Source: Spinacia oleracea
Lineage: Eukaryota; Streptophyta; Magnoliopsida; Caryophyllales; Amaranthaceae
DNA: 64,000 bases
NCBI RefSeq assembly: GCF_020520425.1
Contig: NC_079491.1
Coordinates: forward strand, 21,567,449-21,631,448
Direction of reading: 5' to 3'
Below, in pieces: positions 20,022 to 32,224 of this stretch. Positions within the stretch are counted from its first letter, which is position 1, and every line of letters starts with the position of its first letter. Both the position numbers and the translations under genes were made by a program. The notes below the pieces were generated by a model. The model saw nothing but the letters and a program-made list of their open reading frames with translations. It made no database searches and had not been told where the DNA came from.

Positions 20022-22028
20022 AACTCCCCCAAGATAGATCATTGCTTGTCCCTAAGCAAGGAAATCATCGATGAATACAAGATCAACTTCACCCCTAAAA
20101 TATTTCAAAACGAAAGACATAATTCAAGGCAAAATCTAACGAGCATGCATCAATGTCAACCAATCAAATCCACCCAACCACAAATCCTCCCTAACAATCG
20201 TCACGCAAAGCGAACCACAAGTGCACAATGGAATTCAAGACTAGTGGTTACACACTCGTCACTCATTTATGTGGCGGGTAAAAGATGTACCCGTTCGCTC
20301 TCCTCCCAACATATAAGTGAACAATGCCCTCCCAAACTCACAACACTCGTGTGTCTAGAAAAACATACACTCAACCTAGTAGTCGACTCGAAATGTGTCA
20401 TGTCATAACTTGCATTGATAAACAACTACTTTCATATTAATACGACTCTATGCACAAAGGTCGGAAGGTCTTCAAAGATTGTAATGATAGGCTTAGGTAG
20501 GGTGCGGTAAATTTGGGTAAAATGTGAGCTTAAAGCCTTGGCTTTGGGGAGCATAAATCCTAAATATAACCATGATCAACCAAAATAATGACCACAACTC
20601 TCCCACTCGATACATGATAAAACAACAAACAACCAACACCATACTTTCTTGCCTTTCTTCACCATTATAACCAACCACTCATAAGGATATGAAATTACAA
20701 AACTTGAGTGAAACAATACTTTGAAAATTTTCTGAGAGTAACGAAATTTTTTTCAATCTTCTCTTTCATTTTTTTCAACTCGTCATTTTTTTTCTTCTTT
20801 TTCAACAACAATCATGATAAGAAGAACTCCCTTTTTATACTCAATATGCTCAAAATATACCACACTACAACTCCCTCACCTCACTACTATTAGCTCCCCC
20901 AAGCTAGGCTTGGGACTAGTAACCAATGGGGAATTCACGGGCTTGTAATGTGGTTAGTCACCGAATAAAGGGCACAAGCACAACATGGGTAGAAAAAGAG
21001 GGAACAAATGTATCTAAATTTATCTGAAGGTGACCTAAATAGAAAAATGCCTTCGTCCTCCTCAATGTGCATGTATATGAGTCATAAAACATTACTGATA
21101 GTTGCAAACCAATACTCAAAATCAACGACACACCAGGAAACTATACACATTCCTAACCAAGTCAACTAGCCAAGTACCAAGTCCACAAATAGTTAGTCAG
21201 AGTTGACTCATGTTATGGCATCAAAGTAATCGAATATCAAATCATGGCTAACACATCCACATTGCTCGTCATCTAATACCAAGAATCAAAATAATTTTCA
21301 ATCAAAGGGGCACAGGAAAGCATGATTTTGCATTCATCGGAACGTATTTTTGTATTTTTTTTCCAAAAGCGATAAACTAATCTAGAAAGCAATAACACAT
21401 ACCTCCCCCAAGCCAAACTCAGCAATGTCCCCAGTGCTTAAAGGAGTGGAGATCGAGGGTCTCAATAATCGTTGAACCCCTCCGGGTCCAAGTCTTCTAT
21501 GCCTTCCGCTCGACCTTGGTTAGTAAATAACCAACCAACGAGCGTAGAAGCTTGTCATGCGCACTCGCACATCTTTCGTGCAACCGGACATGCACGATAA
21601 CCAACAACAAAAATTGCATAAAGTCCGAACGAACTCTATGCCAGTAAGGAGTAGGATGCCTAAACGAAGAAGAACAAAAGGAAAAAAACAATAATAAAAG
21701 AAGAATAGGAAAAAGAAGGAAAAGAGAAAGTAGGCATACTCTCCTTATGGAAGCTGTTTTTGCGGACTATTGATTCTTCAACCTCAATGATCAATGAAAT
21801 ATCACTCTCTGTGTTTTGGCATTCATGGTGGACAAGCTCTTCACCATATAGAGTTCTCTGCAAAGCATCCACCTCTTATTTGTAAGTACTGCAAGTACCT
21901 GCAAAAGATTCACAAAGAGGAACTGGAAAAGAATAATAATCCATTTTTTTTTCAAAGAGAAACTAAAGAAAGGAAAATAATCTAGACCACAAAATTAATA
22001 ACAGAAAATAAAACCGTTTCCCCGGCAA
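20022..22028 (-). other. Short internal region of the inverted insert
   Basis: Its part next to the LTR (about 20022-21410) is the inverted counterpart of the host Athila 3' region (about 28550-30197), with shared words such as CACATTTCGAGTCGAC. Frames at 21497-21691 and 21660-21872 (minus) are short and match nothing I know. No gag or pol is present, which suggests a small non-autonomous member. Confidence 0.6.
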
Positions 22029-22122
22029 AAACATATTATTGTTACTTATCCTAGATTATTGTTTGTTACTGCTCAAGGAACTCACGTTACTTGAGACCGG
22101 ATCTCACATTGTTTTGTAGTCT

Positions 22123-23961
22123 TTGTCTATGCCCAGGACCGTAGGTACTAGTAATCTTACTCCATTCGATCCTGAGCCCGAAAGGACCTTTCATAGACGA
22201 AGAACTTTCATTGCACAGTGTGGGAATTACTCTGATTCTGATCATAATATTGGCGATCTTTTTCCTTCAGATACAGATTCAGTTTCAGAGATAGAGATGG
22301 GTGACGAAAATCCACTACCGCAACCTACCCCAAGGCTTACAGACTATTCTAAGCCAAGTATGTCTGTGCTACCAAAGGCAATCATGCCTTCTATTGCAGC
22401 TGAGACCTTTAAGATTGAGCCTGCATTGATTAACATGATTGAGAGACGCCAGTACGGTGGGGAACCAGGTGAAGATCCAAACCTTCACATTCAGTCATTC
22501 ATCCAATATTGCTCCACCATCAAGCAAAAGGGACTGACCCCGGAGCAGACCATGGAGATACTTTTCCCGTTCTCTCTGAGTGGGAAAGCTAAGTTGTGGA
22601 TTAATGGGTTGAATCGGGCAGCTTTAAAAATTACTAATTGGGAGTCCTTGGCCCTTGCATTCTATGTTAAATATTTTCCGCCTGAGAAAACAGCTCGTCT
22701 GAGGGGTCAGATAATTTCTATCTCTCAACAAGCAGATGAGAGTTTGTTAGAGGTCTGGGAGAGGTTCAAGGATTTGCAGAGAGAGTGCCCGCACCATGGT
22801 TTAGAGGATTGGTTCTTGATTCAGCAGTTTTATAATGGTCTGGGTAATGAGTCTAGATGTCTGTTGGATTCAGCTGCCAGTGGGAGATTCATGCAACTTG
22901 AGGTGCCTAGAGTTATGGAGGTGATTGAGGAGATAGCCATTCACAATGCCTAGTATGGGAATCCTAGAGGTCTATCTAATAAGGGTGGTAAGCATGACTT
23001 GAATTCTATTGAAAAATTAACTGCCCAACTGACTGCTTTAAATTATAAGTTTGATAATATGCAAGCGACCAATGTTCAATCTGCCCAACCTGTTAGTATA
23101 GCTTCTATGAGTGCCCAACCTGCTACTATTTGTGAAAGTTGTGGAATGTCTGGTCATTATGCACAGGAATGTAGGAGCTCTATTGAACAATGTAATGAAT
23201 TTCAATCCTACAAACAAAACAACCCATTCTCCAACTCTTACAATGAGGGCTACAAAAATAACCCTCTACTTTCCTACAGGAGCAACAATATCCAAAACTC
23301 TCACCAAGTCCAACATCCACCACCACAACCATATCAACCCCCACACCAACAATCTTACCAACCCCGAAACAACTACAACCAACAGTCCAGTGGGCCACCT
23401 GGGTTCCCTAGACAACACACATCACCCCCACCACCACAAACTCAAGCCACTCAGCCTGACCCTATGCTAGTAGAGATGAGAAACATGATGTTACAAATGC
23501 AAAAGTCTCTAAGTGAAAAGGATGCAAAGATCGATGCTCTTACTGCTCATAACAAGATCATTGATACACAGTTGGCACAGATGGCTACAACTATTGCAGG
23601 GAGGCCCCAAGGCCAACTCCCTTCACAGCCCGAAAGTAGGGAGACTGCAAATGCTATTACATTGAGGAGTGGTAAGGGTTATGATGGTCCTTCAATGCCG
23701 GTTGAGGTTGATTTTGGAGTGTCTGCTCATGGTCTGGTCAGTGAGGAAATCCCAAAGATAGTTATAGATGGTAAGGAAGCTGAAAAGGTAGTCAATGAGA
23801 ATGAGGCTACAACTGAGGTTAAGAAGGGGACAGATATTCAAGTACCACCTATTGCACTCCCCTTCCCTAACCGACAACTCAAGAATAAGCTAGACAAGCA
23901 GTTTGGCAGATTCTTGGAAGTGGTCAAAAATTTGCAGGTAACGGTTCCATTTACTGAATAA
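22123..23961 (+). pseudogene. Athila gag
   Basis: The first ATG is at 22123. The core retrotransposon gag domain (KLWINGLNRAALKITNWE, LEVWERFKDLQRECPHHGL, FYNGLGNESR) spans residues of about 110-250. A TAG at 22951-22953 interrupts the frame. The same frame continues with a Cys-His knuckle CESCGMSGHYAQEC (about 23130-23171), a Pro/Gln-rich stretch and the gag end, closed by TAA at 23959-23961. The frame then goes on into the protease, so gag and pol were one reading frame. Confidence 0.88.
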
Positions 23962-24760
23962 ATTTTACAAGTTCCTGCTTATGCTAAATTTATGAAAGGT
24001 ATTTTGACCAGGAAACGTGCTTTTAGTGAGGTAGAGACTGTAGATTTTACTGAGGAATGTAGTGCTTATTTGCAAAATAAGTCTCCGCCTAAACTTAAAG
24101 ACCCCGGGAGTTTTTCCATCCCATGTAACATTGGCACCGTATTTATTGATAAAGCTTTATGTGATTTAGGTGCTAGTGTGTCTGTCATGCCTTTGTCTGT
24201 CTGTACTAAACTGAATATGGGTGAGCTTAAGGTTACCAATGTCACTCTACAAATGGCCGGACCGTTCTGTCAAATACCCCTTAGGTGTCTTAGAGGACGT
24301 CCCTGTTAGAGTAGGTAAATTCTATATACCTGTAGACTTTGTGGTACTAGACATGCAAGAGGATTCTCAAATTCCCATAATCTTAGGTAGACCCTTCCTT
24401 CACACGGCGGGGGCGGTCATTGATGTTAAAAGTGGGAAATTGACTTTATTTGTTGGGGATGATAAGGTGACTTTTAATCTAAATAGTGCCTTAAAAAGTC
24501 CCATCCTAGAGGAGGAACAATGCTATCGTATAGATGTAGTTGATTTTATTACTCGTGATAACGTCTCCCAAGTTCTCGAAAGAGATCCCCTGGAGGCAGT
24601 GCTTTGTTGTGAGTCTTCTGCAGGTGATAGCAGTTCTTGGAGTGCTGAAGTGGATGCTCTGGAGTTGGCTCTTAATGGTGGAGATTCTGAGCCGGAGAGC
24701 ACCAAATTAAAGAGGTTAGTTCGGCCGGTTTGTCCTGTTAAAGAGGTAAAGAAACCCGAA
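23962..24760 (+). pseudogene. Athila aspartic protease
   Basis: The active-site region reads CDLGASVSVMPLSV (near 24160-24204) and the second strand reads IPIILGRPFL (near 24377-24408). An extra base in the run GCCGGACC near 24256 shifts the frame between them. Downstream lies the acidic linker to RT. The family makes a pepsin-like half-protease that dimerises to process Gag-Pol. Confidence 0.82.
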
Positions 24761-25810
24761 CTTAAGCCTCTTCCTGCTAACCTTAAATATGCGTTTTTAG
24801 ATGATGAACAACTTTGCCCTGTGATCGTCAGTACTGCACTTGATGCAGACCAGTTATCCCAACTTCTTATTGTGTTGAAAAAGCACAAAAAGGCCATTGG
24901 GTACAGTATTGATGATTTGAAAGGTATAAGCCCTGACTTTTGCATGCATAGGATACATCTAGATGAAAATCATAAACCATGCATTCAACCCCAACGTCGT
25001 CTGAACCCTGTCATGCAAGATGTTGTAAAAGCTGAAGTTATGAAATTGCTTGATGCGGGTATTGTCTATGCTGTGTCTGATTCTAAGTGGGTGAGTCTTG
25101 TTCAGGTAGTGCCTAAGAAAGGGGGGACAACTGTGGTTAGGAATGAGAAAAATGAGTTGATACCAACTAGGGTAGTCACAGGTTGGCGCATGTGCATTGA
25201 TTATAGGCGTCTGAATGTTGCTACTAAAAAAGACCACTTTCCCCTTCCCTTTATTGATCAAATGTTGGAATGGCTAGCCTGTCACAAGTTTTTCTGTTAT
25301 CTGGATGGTTATTCTGGTTTCTTTCAAATTCCCATACATCCAGACGACCAAGAAAAGACCACCTTCACCTGTCCCTATGGTACCTTTGCATATCGTAGGA
25401 TGCCCTTTGGTCTATGTAATGCACCTGCTACTTTCCAACGTTGCATGATGAGCATTCTGAGTTTATTGAGTCTATCATGGAAGTGCTTATGGATGATTTT
25501 AGTGTCTATGGTACTTCTTTTGATTCTTGCTTGCTAAATCTGACTAAAGTGTTGAAAAGATGTGAAGAATGTAATTTAGTCCTAAACTGGGAAAAGTGTC
25601 ATTTCATGGTTAATGAAGGGGTGGTCTTGGGACATTTAATATCTGATAAGGGCATTCAGGTGGATCGAGCTAAGGTCCAAGTGATTGAACAATTGCCCCC
25701 TCCAGTCAATGTGAAGGGTGTTAGAAGTTTTCTTGGTCATGCGGGGTTTTATCGCCGCTTTATCAAGGATTTTTCTAAAATTCACCCAGCTCCTCCTCAA
25801 GGATGCCCCA
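24761..25810 (+). pseudogene. Athila reverse transcriptase
   Basis: Readable motifs in order are HRIHLDENHKPCIQPQRRL, WRMCIDYRRLN, FCYLDGYSGFFQI, MPFGLCNAPATFQRCM, then after a frameshift near 25450 the catalytic MEVLMDDFSVYG and VVLGHLISDKGI, VRSFLGHAGFYRRFIKDFS. The YxDD-type box reads MDD, so the two catalytic aspartates are intact. A second frameshift near 25795 leads into RNase H. Confidence 0.88.
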
Positions 25811-26437
25811 TTTGTGTTTACTGATGCTTGTCTTGAGGCTTTTGACAGGATTAAACAGGCACTGATTTCGGCTTCTATCATTCGTTCTCCCGAATGGGAT
25901 CTTCCGTTCGAGATAATGTGTGATGCAAGTGATTATGCAGTTGGGGAAGTTTTGGGTCAGAGAAAGGAAAAAGTTTTGCATGCCATCTAGTATGCAAGTA
26001 AGACTTTAGATGAAGCTCAGGTTAATTATGCTACTACTGAGAAAGAGCTTCTAGCCATAGTCTATGCCTTGGACAAGTTTCGCACCTATCTGATTGGGTC
26101 CAAAGTGATAGTCTATACTGACCATGCGGCTCTTAAGTATCTGCTCTCAAAGAAAGAAGCCAAACCCAGGCTTATTCGTTGGATACTACTGCTACAAGAG
26201 TTTGATATGGAGATTCGCGATAAAAAGGGGGCTGAGAATGTTGTTGCAGATCACCTGTCTAGATTGAGATATGATGATGGTAAAGTGTCTACACCGATCG
26301 ATGATTCATTTCCGGATGATCATTTACTTGCACTTGCCAGTCAGTCACCATGGTTCGCAGATTTTTCTAACTACATTGTGGGGGGGAATTCTTCCGGTCG
26401 ACCTTACATATCAACAGAAGAAAAAATTCCTACATGA
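25811..26437 (+). pseudogene. Athila RNase H
   Basis: Contains [52 protein letters not shown] and VVADHLSRL, the usual Ty3 RNase H blocks. A TAG at 25988-25990 and a frameshift near 26412 break it. Confidence 0.85.
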
Positions 26438-27638
26438 TGTCCGGTTCTATTTTTGGGATGACCCTTATTTGTTTCGTGAGACTGCTGAAGGGTTGTACAA
26501 GCGTTGTGTTCAGGAATGGGAAGTCCAAGGTATCATCAGTAGGTGTCATTCTTCACCTTATGGTGGTCACCATGGTCCGGGAAAGACTAACGCTAAGTTG
26601 TCACAATGTGGTTTTTACTGGCCTACTATGTTCAAGGATGCATAGGCTTTCATTATGGCTTGTGATGCGTGCCAGAGGGCCGGCACTATTTCGAGGAGGT
26701 ATGAGATGCCACAGAACGGAATTCTAGAGGTTGAGGTTTTCGATGTGTGGGGAATTGACTACATGGGACCATTCCCATCGTCCAAGGGTAATCTGAATAT
26801 CCTTGTTGCGGTAGATTATGTGTCGAAGTGGGTGAAAGCCGTTGCCTCACCTACTAATGATGCTGAGACGGTCATTTCTCTGTTCAAGAAAGTTATTTTT
26901 CCTAGATTTGGGGTTCCGCGAGCTTTGATTAGCGATGGAGGGTCACACTTCCATGAGAAACATCTAGATGCGCCCCTGCGCAAGTATGGGGTTTATCACC
27001 GCACCGGGCTAGCCTATCACCCTCAGACGAGTGGGCAAGTTGAAGTCTCCAACCGGGAGATCAAATCTATCCTTGAGAAAGTGGTAGCGAAGTCTAGGAA
27101 GGATTGGAGCGATAAGCTGGACGATACTCTGTGGGCATATAGAACCGCCTTTAAGACACCTATTGGTACTTCCCCGTATCGGTTGGTGTATGGCAAGGCG
27201 TGTCATTTACCGGTAGAGATGGAGTACAAGGCTTATTGGGCAATCAAACAGCTCAACATGGATGCAAAGTTAGCCGGTGAGAAGCGGTTACTACAATTAG
27301 GTGAGCTCGATGAATTCCGACTACAAGCTTATGATAGTGCCCGGATTTATAAGGAAAAGACCAAGAAGTGGCACGATAATCACATTCTGCATAGAGAGTT
27401 CGCGGTGGGCGACATGTTTTTACTATTCAACTCTAGGCTCAAGTTGTTTCCTGGAAAACTTAAGTCTAGGTGGTCTGGGCCGTTCACCGTGACTATGGTA
27501 AGCAAGTTTGGGTCAGTTGAAGTAGAAAACAATAATGGTGAGCGATTCAAAGTCAACGGGCAACGTCTGAAGTTGTACCATGATGGGGCTACTGTAGGAG
27601 TGGTTGAGGTTCATCACCTCAACCCCTCCGCCCCATGA
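26400..27638 (+). pseudogene. Athila integrase
   Basis: The HHCC zinc-binding end (CHSSPYGGHHG, then ACDACQRAG) is followed by the catalytic core with [19 protein letters not shown] and [16 protein letters not shown], giving the D, D and E residues. The C-terminal part runs to [10 protein letters not shown] and the terminal TGA. One TAG at 26643-26645 separates the zinc domain from the core; the core itself is open for 327 codons. Confidence 0.88.
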
Positions 27639-28276
27639 GCTGCATATTTGAGGTAATGAGGTCGAGCGGGACCTAGAACTAAACCAGCGCTTTGCGGGAG
27701 GCAACCCGTATTTTATTGCTTACTTTGGTTTGATTTTCAGTTTATGTCCTTTAATTTTGTTTATTATTGCTTTCGTGTGTTTTTAGTTTAGACTCTATAG
27801 AGAGTGGAATTTTACCACTTGGTCGTTTGAGTAATGTGCAGATTTTTACACCAAGTATGAGAAATTTGAAGGATGATTGGCGTCTTAGAAGGCGAGGAAA
27901 ACCGGCCGGTTCGTGGAAACCTGCCGGTTACGAACTTAGCATCATATTCATACCTTAGAATTTTTTTGAGTCCCTTGGTCGTAAGAGAAAACCTTTAGCG
28001 AAAACCGGCCGGTTTTATCAAAACCTGCCGGTTCCGTATGCAACCAAGAAATTAACGTCCAAGGAAAATATTGAAGGAAAATAAGGGAAAATTCGCGAAA
28101 ACCGGGGTGGCAGGTTTCCACAAACCGGCCGGTTTCGCGCGGAATAAGAAAAATTGCAACATCCGAAAACCGGCAGGTTTGTGAGAACCTAGGCGCCCGG
28201 TTTTCGGGACCATGAGCAAGCCTATTTCAGAGATGCAGCACGGGCTGCAGGCCAGCCTGGTGAGCCCGGCCCCCTA
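27639..28276 (+). other. Athila pol-ORF3 spacer with CCGG palindromes
   Basis: Non-coding. Between 27895 and 28205 it holds repeated AAACCGGCCGGTTT-type motifs, including perfect palindromes at 28001-28016 (AAAACCGGCCGGTTTT) and 28122-28135, mixed with AAACCTGCCGGTT variants. Confidence 0.8.
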
Positions 28277-28555
28277 GACCCAGAGATCATATATGCTAGA
28301 TTCCGGCAACTCGAGGTTAACCAAGAGGTTCTCACTTCCCATTTCAACCGATTTGAGAGTCAATTATGGGGCCGATTTGACCGGCTTGAGAGTCACTTCG
28401 AGAGCCGATTTGATCATTTTAAGAGCCAACTGGCGAGTCGATTTGCCCATGATGGCGGGCAAGGGAGTTCTGGTGCGGGTCCGAGTGGTGGACAGGTGGG
28501 TGGCGATGATAATGGTGATGATGATGATATTGGTGATGATTCCATACCCCTTTGA
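28277..28555 (+). pseudogene. Athila ORF3 end (env-like position), coiled-coil fragment
   Basis: An open stretch with repeated RFxxLES/RFxxxxSQL units (FNRFESQLWGRFDRLES, FESRFDHFKSQL) predicts a coiled coil and ends in a Gly/Asp-rich tail with TGA at 28553-28555. It lies where Athila elements carry an extra, often env-like, third ORF. No start codon or membrane segment is seen, so its role is unclear. Confidence 0.5.
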
Positions 28556-30184
28556 GCCAATGAGGACATTGTCCGATTTAGCTTGGGGGGGGTATTTGCT
28601 TCTTGTACATATTGGTATGTTTTCCCTTCCTTTTTTCTATTATTTTTGTGTGTGTGTGTTTGCTTGCTTCTTTAGGATAGTTTATGCTTTGATAATTTTT
28701 GCTAAAAAAAAAAATAAAAAAATAATTAAAAATACAAAAATACGTGTTGATCAATGAGATTTAGACAATTAATTCCATGTGCCCCTTTGGTTCGAAATTG
28801 TATTTTGATGATTCAAGCTGATAAGACAGGTGAGCATATTGGATTGACTGTTTGATGTATGAACTACAGTTGTATTGACTCTTGTCAAAGGTCAACTTTG
28901 TCCCACTTTTCATATGTATAATGCTGGATTATGGTTAGCTGTGAGGTCTTGAGCCTTGATTTTTCAAAGTGCTTAATTCCTGGTGTTGCATTGATCTGAG
29001 TTTTTGGTTTTCGACTATTAGTATGCCCGACACACTTGCACTTTGCACATGATGAAAGGCCATTCTTTAGGAAGCTTTCAGACGATCTTAGATACATCTG
29101 TTCCTGCTTTTTCTTTCCCATGTTTAGCCTTGACCGTTTTCTTCATTTAACTCCACAAAATAGCCCTTATTAGCCCCGTTGGTTACTTATCCCGAGTCTA
29201 GCTTGGGGGAGCTATCATTTGTTAGTATCGGTTTATTTTGTTGAGATAGTTGGCTTTGAAGGCCTATGGTACTCAAGGTTGTGTTTCCATGTACTCGGGA
29301 AGTTAGCAAGGAAAGAGGTGTATTCATTAGTTGGCACCTAAAAGTTTGTGGTTAGGGGTATTATAGTTTGTACATATCTAGTTATTTATTTTCGTCGTTA
29401 TATCCCAAAAAACAAAAAAAAACAAAAAAAAAACAAAACAAAAAAAGAACAAAAATATGTCATTTATTTTGTAGTATTAGAAAAGCAAGGAAAAGGGTAG
29501 AAGTTGGTTCATACTATGAAATATATTGGTTACTTCCTCCCTTATGGTTATGTTTTGGTTATTGATGAGTTAGTTTTCGGAGATGATTTCGTTGGTATCA
29601 TTGGTTGTTTTTGCTCCCCAAGGTTAGACTTTACCACTCTCACATATCCAGAATATTCCTTACCCCTTGTTTATACCCGGCCAGCGTTACAAGCCTATAT
29701 AAAGACCTTTTTTATCATCGTGCAATGTGTGTACAACAATAGGTTGAAAATAGTCGTTTATCAAGGGCGAAAGAGCATATGCGCATTTCGAGTCGACTCC
29801 GGTGTAGGTTGAGTGTTTAGGAGAACCTTCAAACACACTAGTGTTGTGAGTTGGGAGGGGCTACTACTCAATCGGTAGTACGCATGCTCATAATGGGAAG
29901 GTGAGTGAACGGGCCACAATTGGTTCGCTTAGCCCGCCACATAACGAGGGGAGTGATTCACTTGGTGAGGCCCGATCTTGATTTTATACGTATGTCTTGT
30001 GAGCCTTGCTTGAGCTTTGTATTGGTTTGATGTGTGACTGTGGGGATTAGAGATTTCGGTCATGATAATTGCTTGCCTTGATTTGACTCTTGTTTTATCA
30101 CCAACCTTTTTGCATAGATTTTGGGGTGAGTTAATCGTTTATGTCTCATTGATGCTTTTTGCTTAGGGACAAGCAAAGGTTTTA
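28556..30184 (+). other. Athila 3' untranslated region
   Basis: Non-coding, with A-rich runs at 28705-28740 and 29403-29455. The inverted insert at 20022-21410 carries a diverged reverse copy of much of it. Confidence 0.6.
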
Positions 30185-30197
30185 GCTTGGGGGAGTT
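30185..30197 (+). promoter_or_regulatory. Athila polypurine tract
   Basis: GCTTGGGGGAGTT directly before the 3' LTR start at 30198. The inverted insert has the matching tract next to its LTR at 20022. Confidence 0.8.
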
Positions 30198-31538
30198 TGA
30201 TACACTCATATTTTATATAGTTTTTACCCCCGTCCCGTATGCACTTTTCATCTCATTTGAGCTCTTCGGAGCCTATTTTAGTGCTAATGTGTGTTGTGTA
30301 GTGTCTGTTAGTTGCATGGCTGTTTTTTATGATAATTGATCTTTGGGGGCCTGTTCCTTTCACTCTTGGATGACTACACGGATTCCGAGGCATTGCGGGA
30401 TGATCTAGCCAGCTTCAAAGGGGCAACGAGCGTCAAACTTGGCCCAAAAGAGTTGGGCATGGGCCTCAAGTTCAAACTAAAGGCAAATGCGTCAAATTGA
30501 GCTCAAAACCTGTGGCCCCGGTTTTCGGAAACCGGCAGGTTTTGAGAATTAAAGGAAATCTCTCGTAGGTGCGAAACCGGCAGGTTTGGAGAAACCTGTG
30601 GCCCCGGTTTTCGCTACCTGATGGCTTTGATGTGCCTGACTGGGCCAAAAACCGGCCAGTTTCTGGAAACTGGGGTGCCCGGTTTTCGGTCCCAGGTCGT
30701 TTTCTTTTGCTTAGTTTGCACTATATATATGTAATTAAGGTTTTAGGAGACCTCCTTCTCCGAACTTCGTATTATTAGTATTATTTAGCTTAAAACTTCA
30801 ACTTTTATTCTCCAAGCACTCAACTTTTAATTAATTAAAGATTCAAACTTTCAGTTAATCGTTCGTTCTTCGTTTTAGGTATTATTTTATTCCTTATTTT
30901 ATTATTCAATTTTAATCATGTTTTTATTTAATATGTTTATTTGGTTGAATTTAAATATGTGTGAGTAGTTGATTTTCTAGGGTTTTGGGAATCCATGAAC
31001 GAATGTGAAGGGGTGATTAGTTGTTGTTGATTGTTGGTTTAGCTGTTAATTCCTATTGATTGCTCCTATTTACTTTGCAATTAGATTTGCGCAGGTTTGA
31101 TTGTATTAGTTTCGCAATATCAAATTAAGATTCGAGAGATGCAATTTGATGTTTAGGCTTGTTTCAATAGGTAGAATTGGGATTAATACGTAGCGAGAGC
31201 CCGTTAATTCTAAGTCTATGATTAGTATCGATTCGAGAGAGCATGCTAGTCTAATTAATTGTTTCATTGATTATTATCGATTGTTGTCATCCTGGAATGT
31301 TGTTCATCGGTGAACCTATGCCCTAGTCCTTTTAATATCTGATTATATCCTATTTTATTACCGTCCTAGTTTTATTATACAAATCAACCTATATCCTTGT
31401 TTCCCAATAGTCTAGAATTGCCGATTAATAGTAGAAAGAACATTATTTCCCTGTGGATACGATCCCTGCTTCCCTTGCTATATTTTTAGTTGGTGAACGT
31501 TAGGTTTATCTTTGATAGGAGTGCGATTTAGCCTGTCA
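30198..31538 (+). repeat. Athila 3' LTR
   Basis: The same length as the 5' LTR (1341 bp), TG...CA, about 97% identical by eye. It carries the same CCGGTTTTCG cluster (about 30505-30700) and TATATATA (near 30722). Confidence 0.92.
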
Positions 31539-32224
31539 CCCCCTCGTCCCGGTGCTCAACAGCATCTGTGAAAACACCAATCACCAACTCCAACAAATCA
31601 TGACTATGATAAACAAAATCCAGGAGTACCAACACCGATCAAAGAGGCCAGCCTAGACAGCTATGCCGACTCACCATATGCCGACCCTATTGATGCAATC
31701 GACATCCCGAAACGATTCAGCCCACCCAACATGCCCATGTATGACGGGACGACCGATCCAAGGGAACATATCTTGACCTACAAGCAGCGGATGATGACCA
31801 TCCCAGTCCCCAAACACATGAGAGAAGCTAGCCTTTGCAAAGGGTTCGGTTCGACACTGATTGGACCCGCCTTGAAGTGGTTAACCAGCCTGCCAAATGG
31901 GGCATCACCTCTTTTGCTCATCTCGACAACATGTTTAATCAGCAGTTCGCTAGCAACAGGTGCGTGGAGAAGCAGACGAGTGACCTATACCGTGTGATCC
32001 AACGCCCTGACGAACCCCTGAAGGATTATATAGCCCGGTTCATCAGGGAGAAGGTAACTGTACCTGAATGTGATGTCCCGACAGCAATCGAAGCGTTCAG
32101 GCAAGGATTGTACGGCGAAACCGACCTCTGGAGGGATCTGATTAAATACCCCTACAAGACGTTCGAACACGCTCAAGCCAAAGCAATGCCCCAACTTAGG
32201 TTGGAAGAAACTCTCTATTCCTAG
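31539..32224 (+). pseudogene. Tat-A gag, second part
   Basis: Continues the gag cut at 17253. It contains the gag core: FSPPNMPMYDGTTDPREHI, GPALKWL, then after a frameshift near 31870 FAHLDNMFNQQFASNR, DYIARFIREK and AIEAFRQGL. A TAG at 32222-32224 closes the frame where related elements continue into the basic linker. Confidence 0.85.

Larger units (their letters stand above)
18615..22028 (-). mobile_element. Inverted one-LTR Athila-like insert in the leader
   Basis: Read on the minus strand it starts at 22028 with TTGCCGGGGAAACGG, the second half of an Athila PBS. It then has about 2 kb of internal DNA without gag-pol, a PPT (CTTGGGGGAGTT), a 1388-bp LTR (20021 down to 18634) and AATTTTGGCGCC, the first half of the PBS. 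The unit is therefore circularly permuted and opened inside the PBS. It is related to the host Athila 3' region and LTR but clearly diverged (about 80-85% by eye in the LTR end). Confidence 0.7.
17254..31538 (+). mobile_element. Athila-type Ty3/gypsy element, 14.3 kb, nested in Tat-A gag
   Basis: Two 1341-bp LTRs (17254-18594 and 30198-31538), each ending CCTGTCA, flank an Athila PBS, gag, protease, RT, RNase H, integrase, an ORF3 region and a PPT. Both outer flanks are CCCCC (17249-17253 and 31539-31543), a 5-bp target duplication. Removing the element joins the two halves of Tat gag. The LTRs differ at roughly 40 positions by eye, about 97% identity. Pol is broken by several frameshifts and stops. 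An inverted 3.4-kb insert occupies the leader (about 18615-22028). Confidence 0.93.

Noticed and set aside
24523..24945. Antisense frames within Athila and Tat gag-pol (also 34265-34725, 36904-37221, 38444-38743)
   Set aside because: They overlap recognised pol domains on the other strand and have no features of their own. The Tat antisense gene at 39955-41921 is different because it does not overlap pol and matches a known domain.
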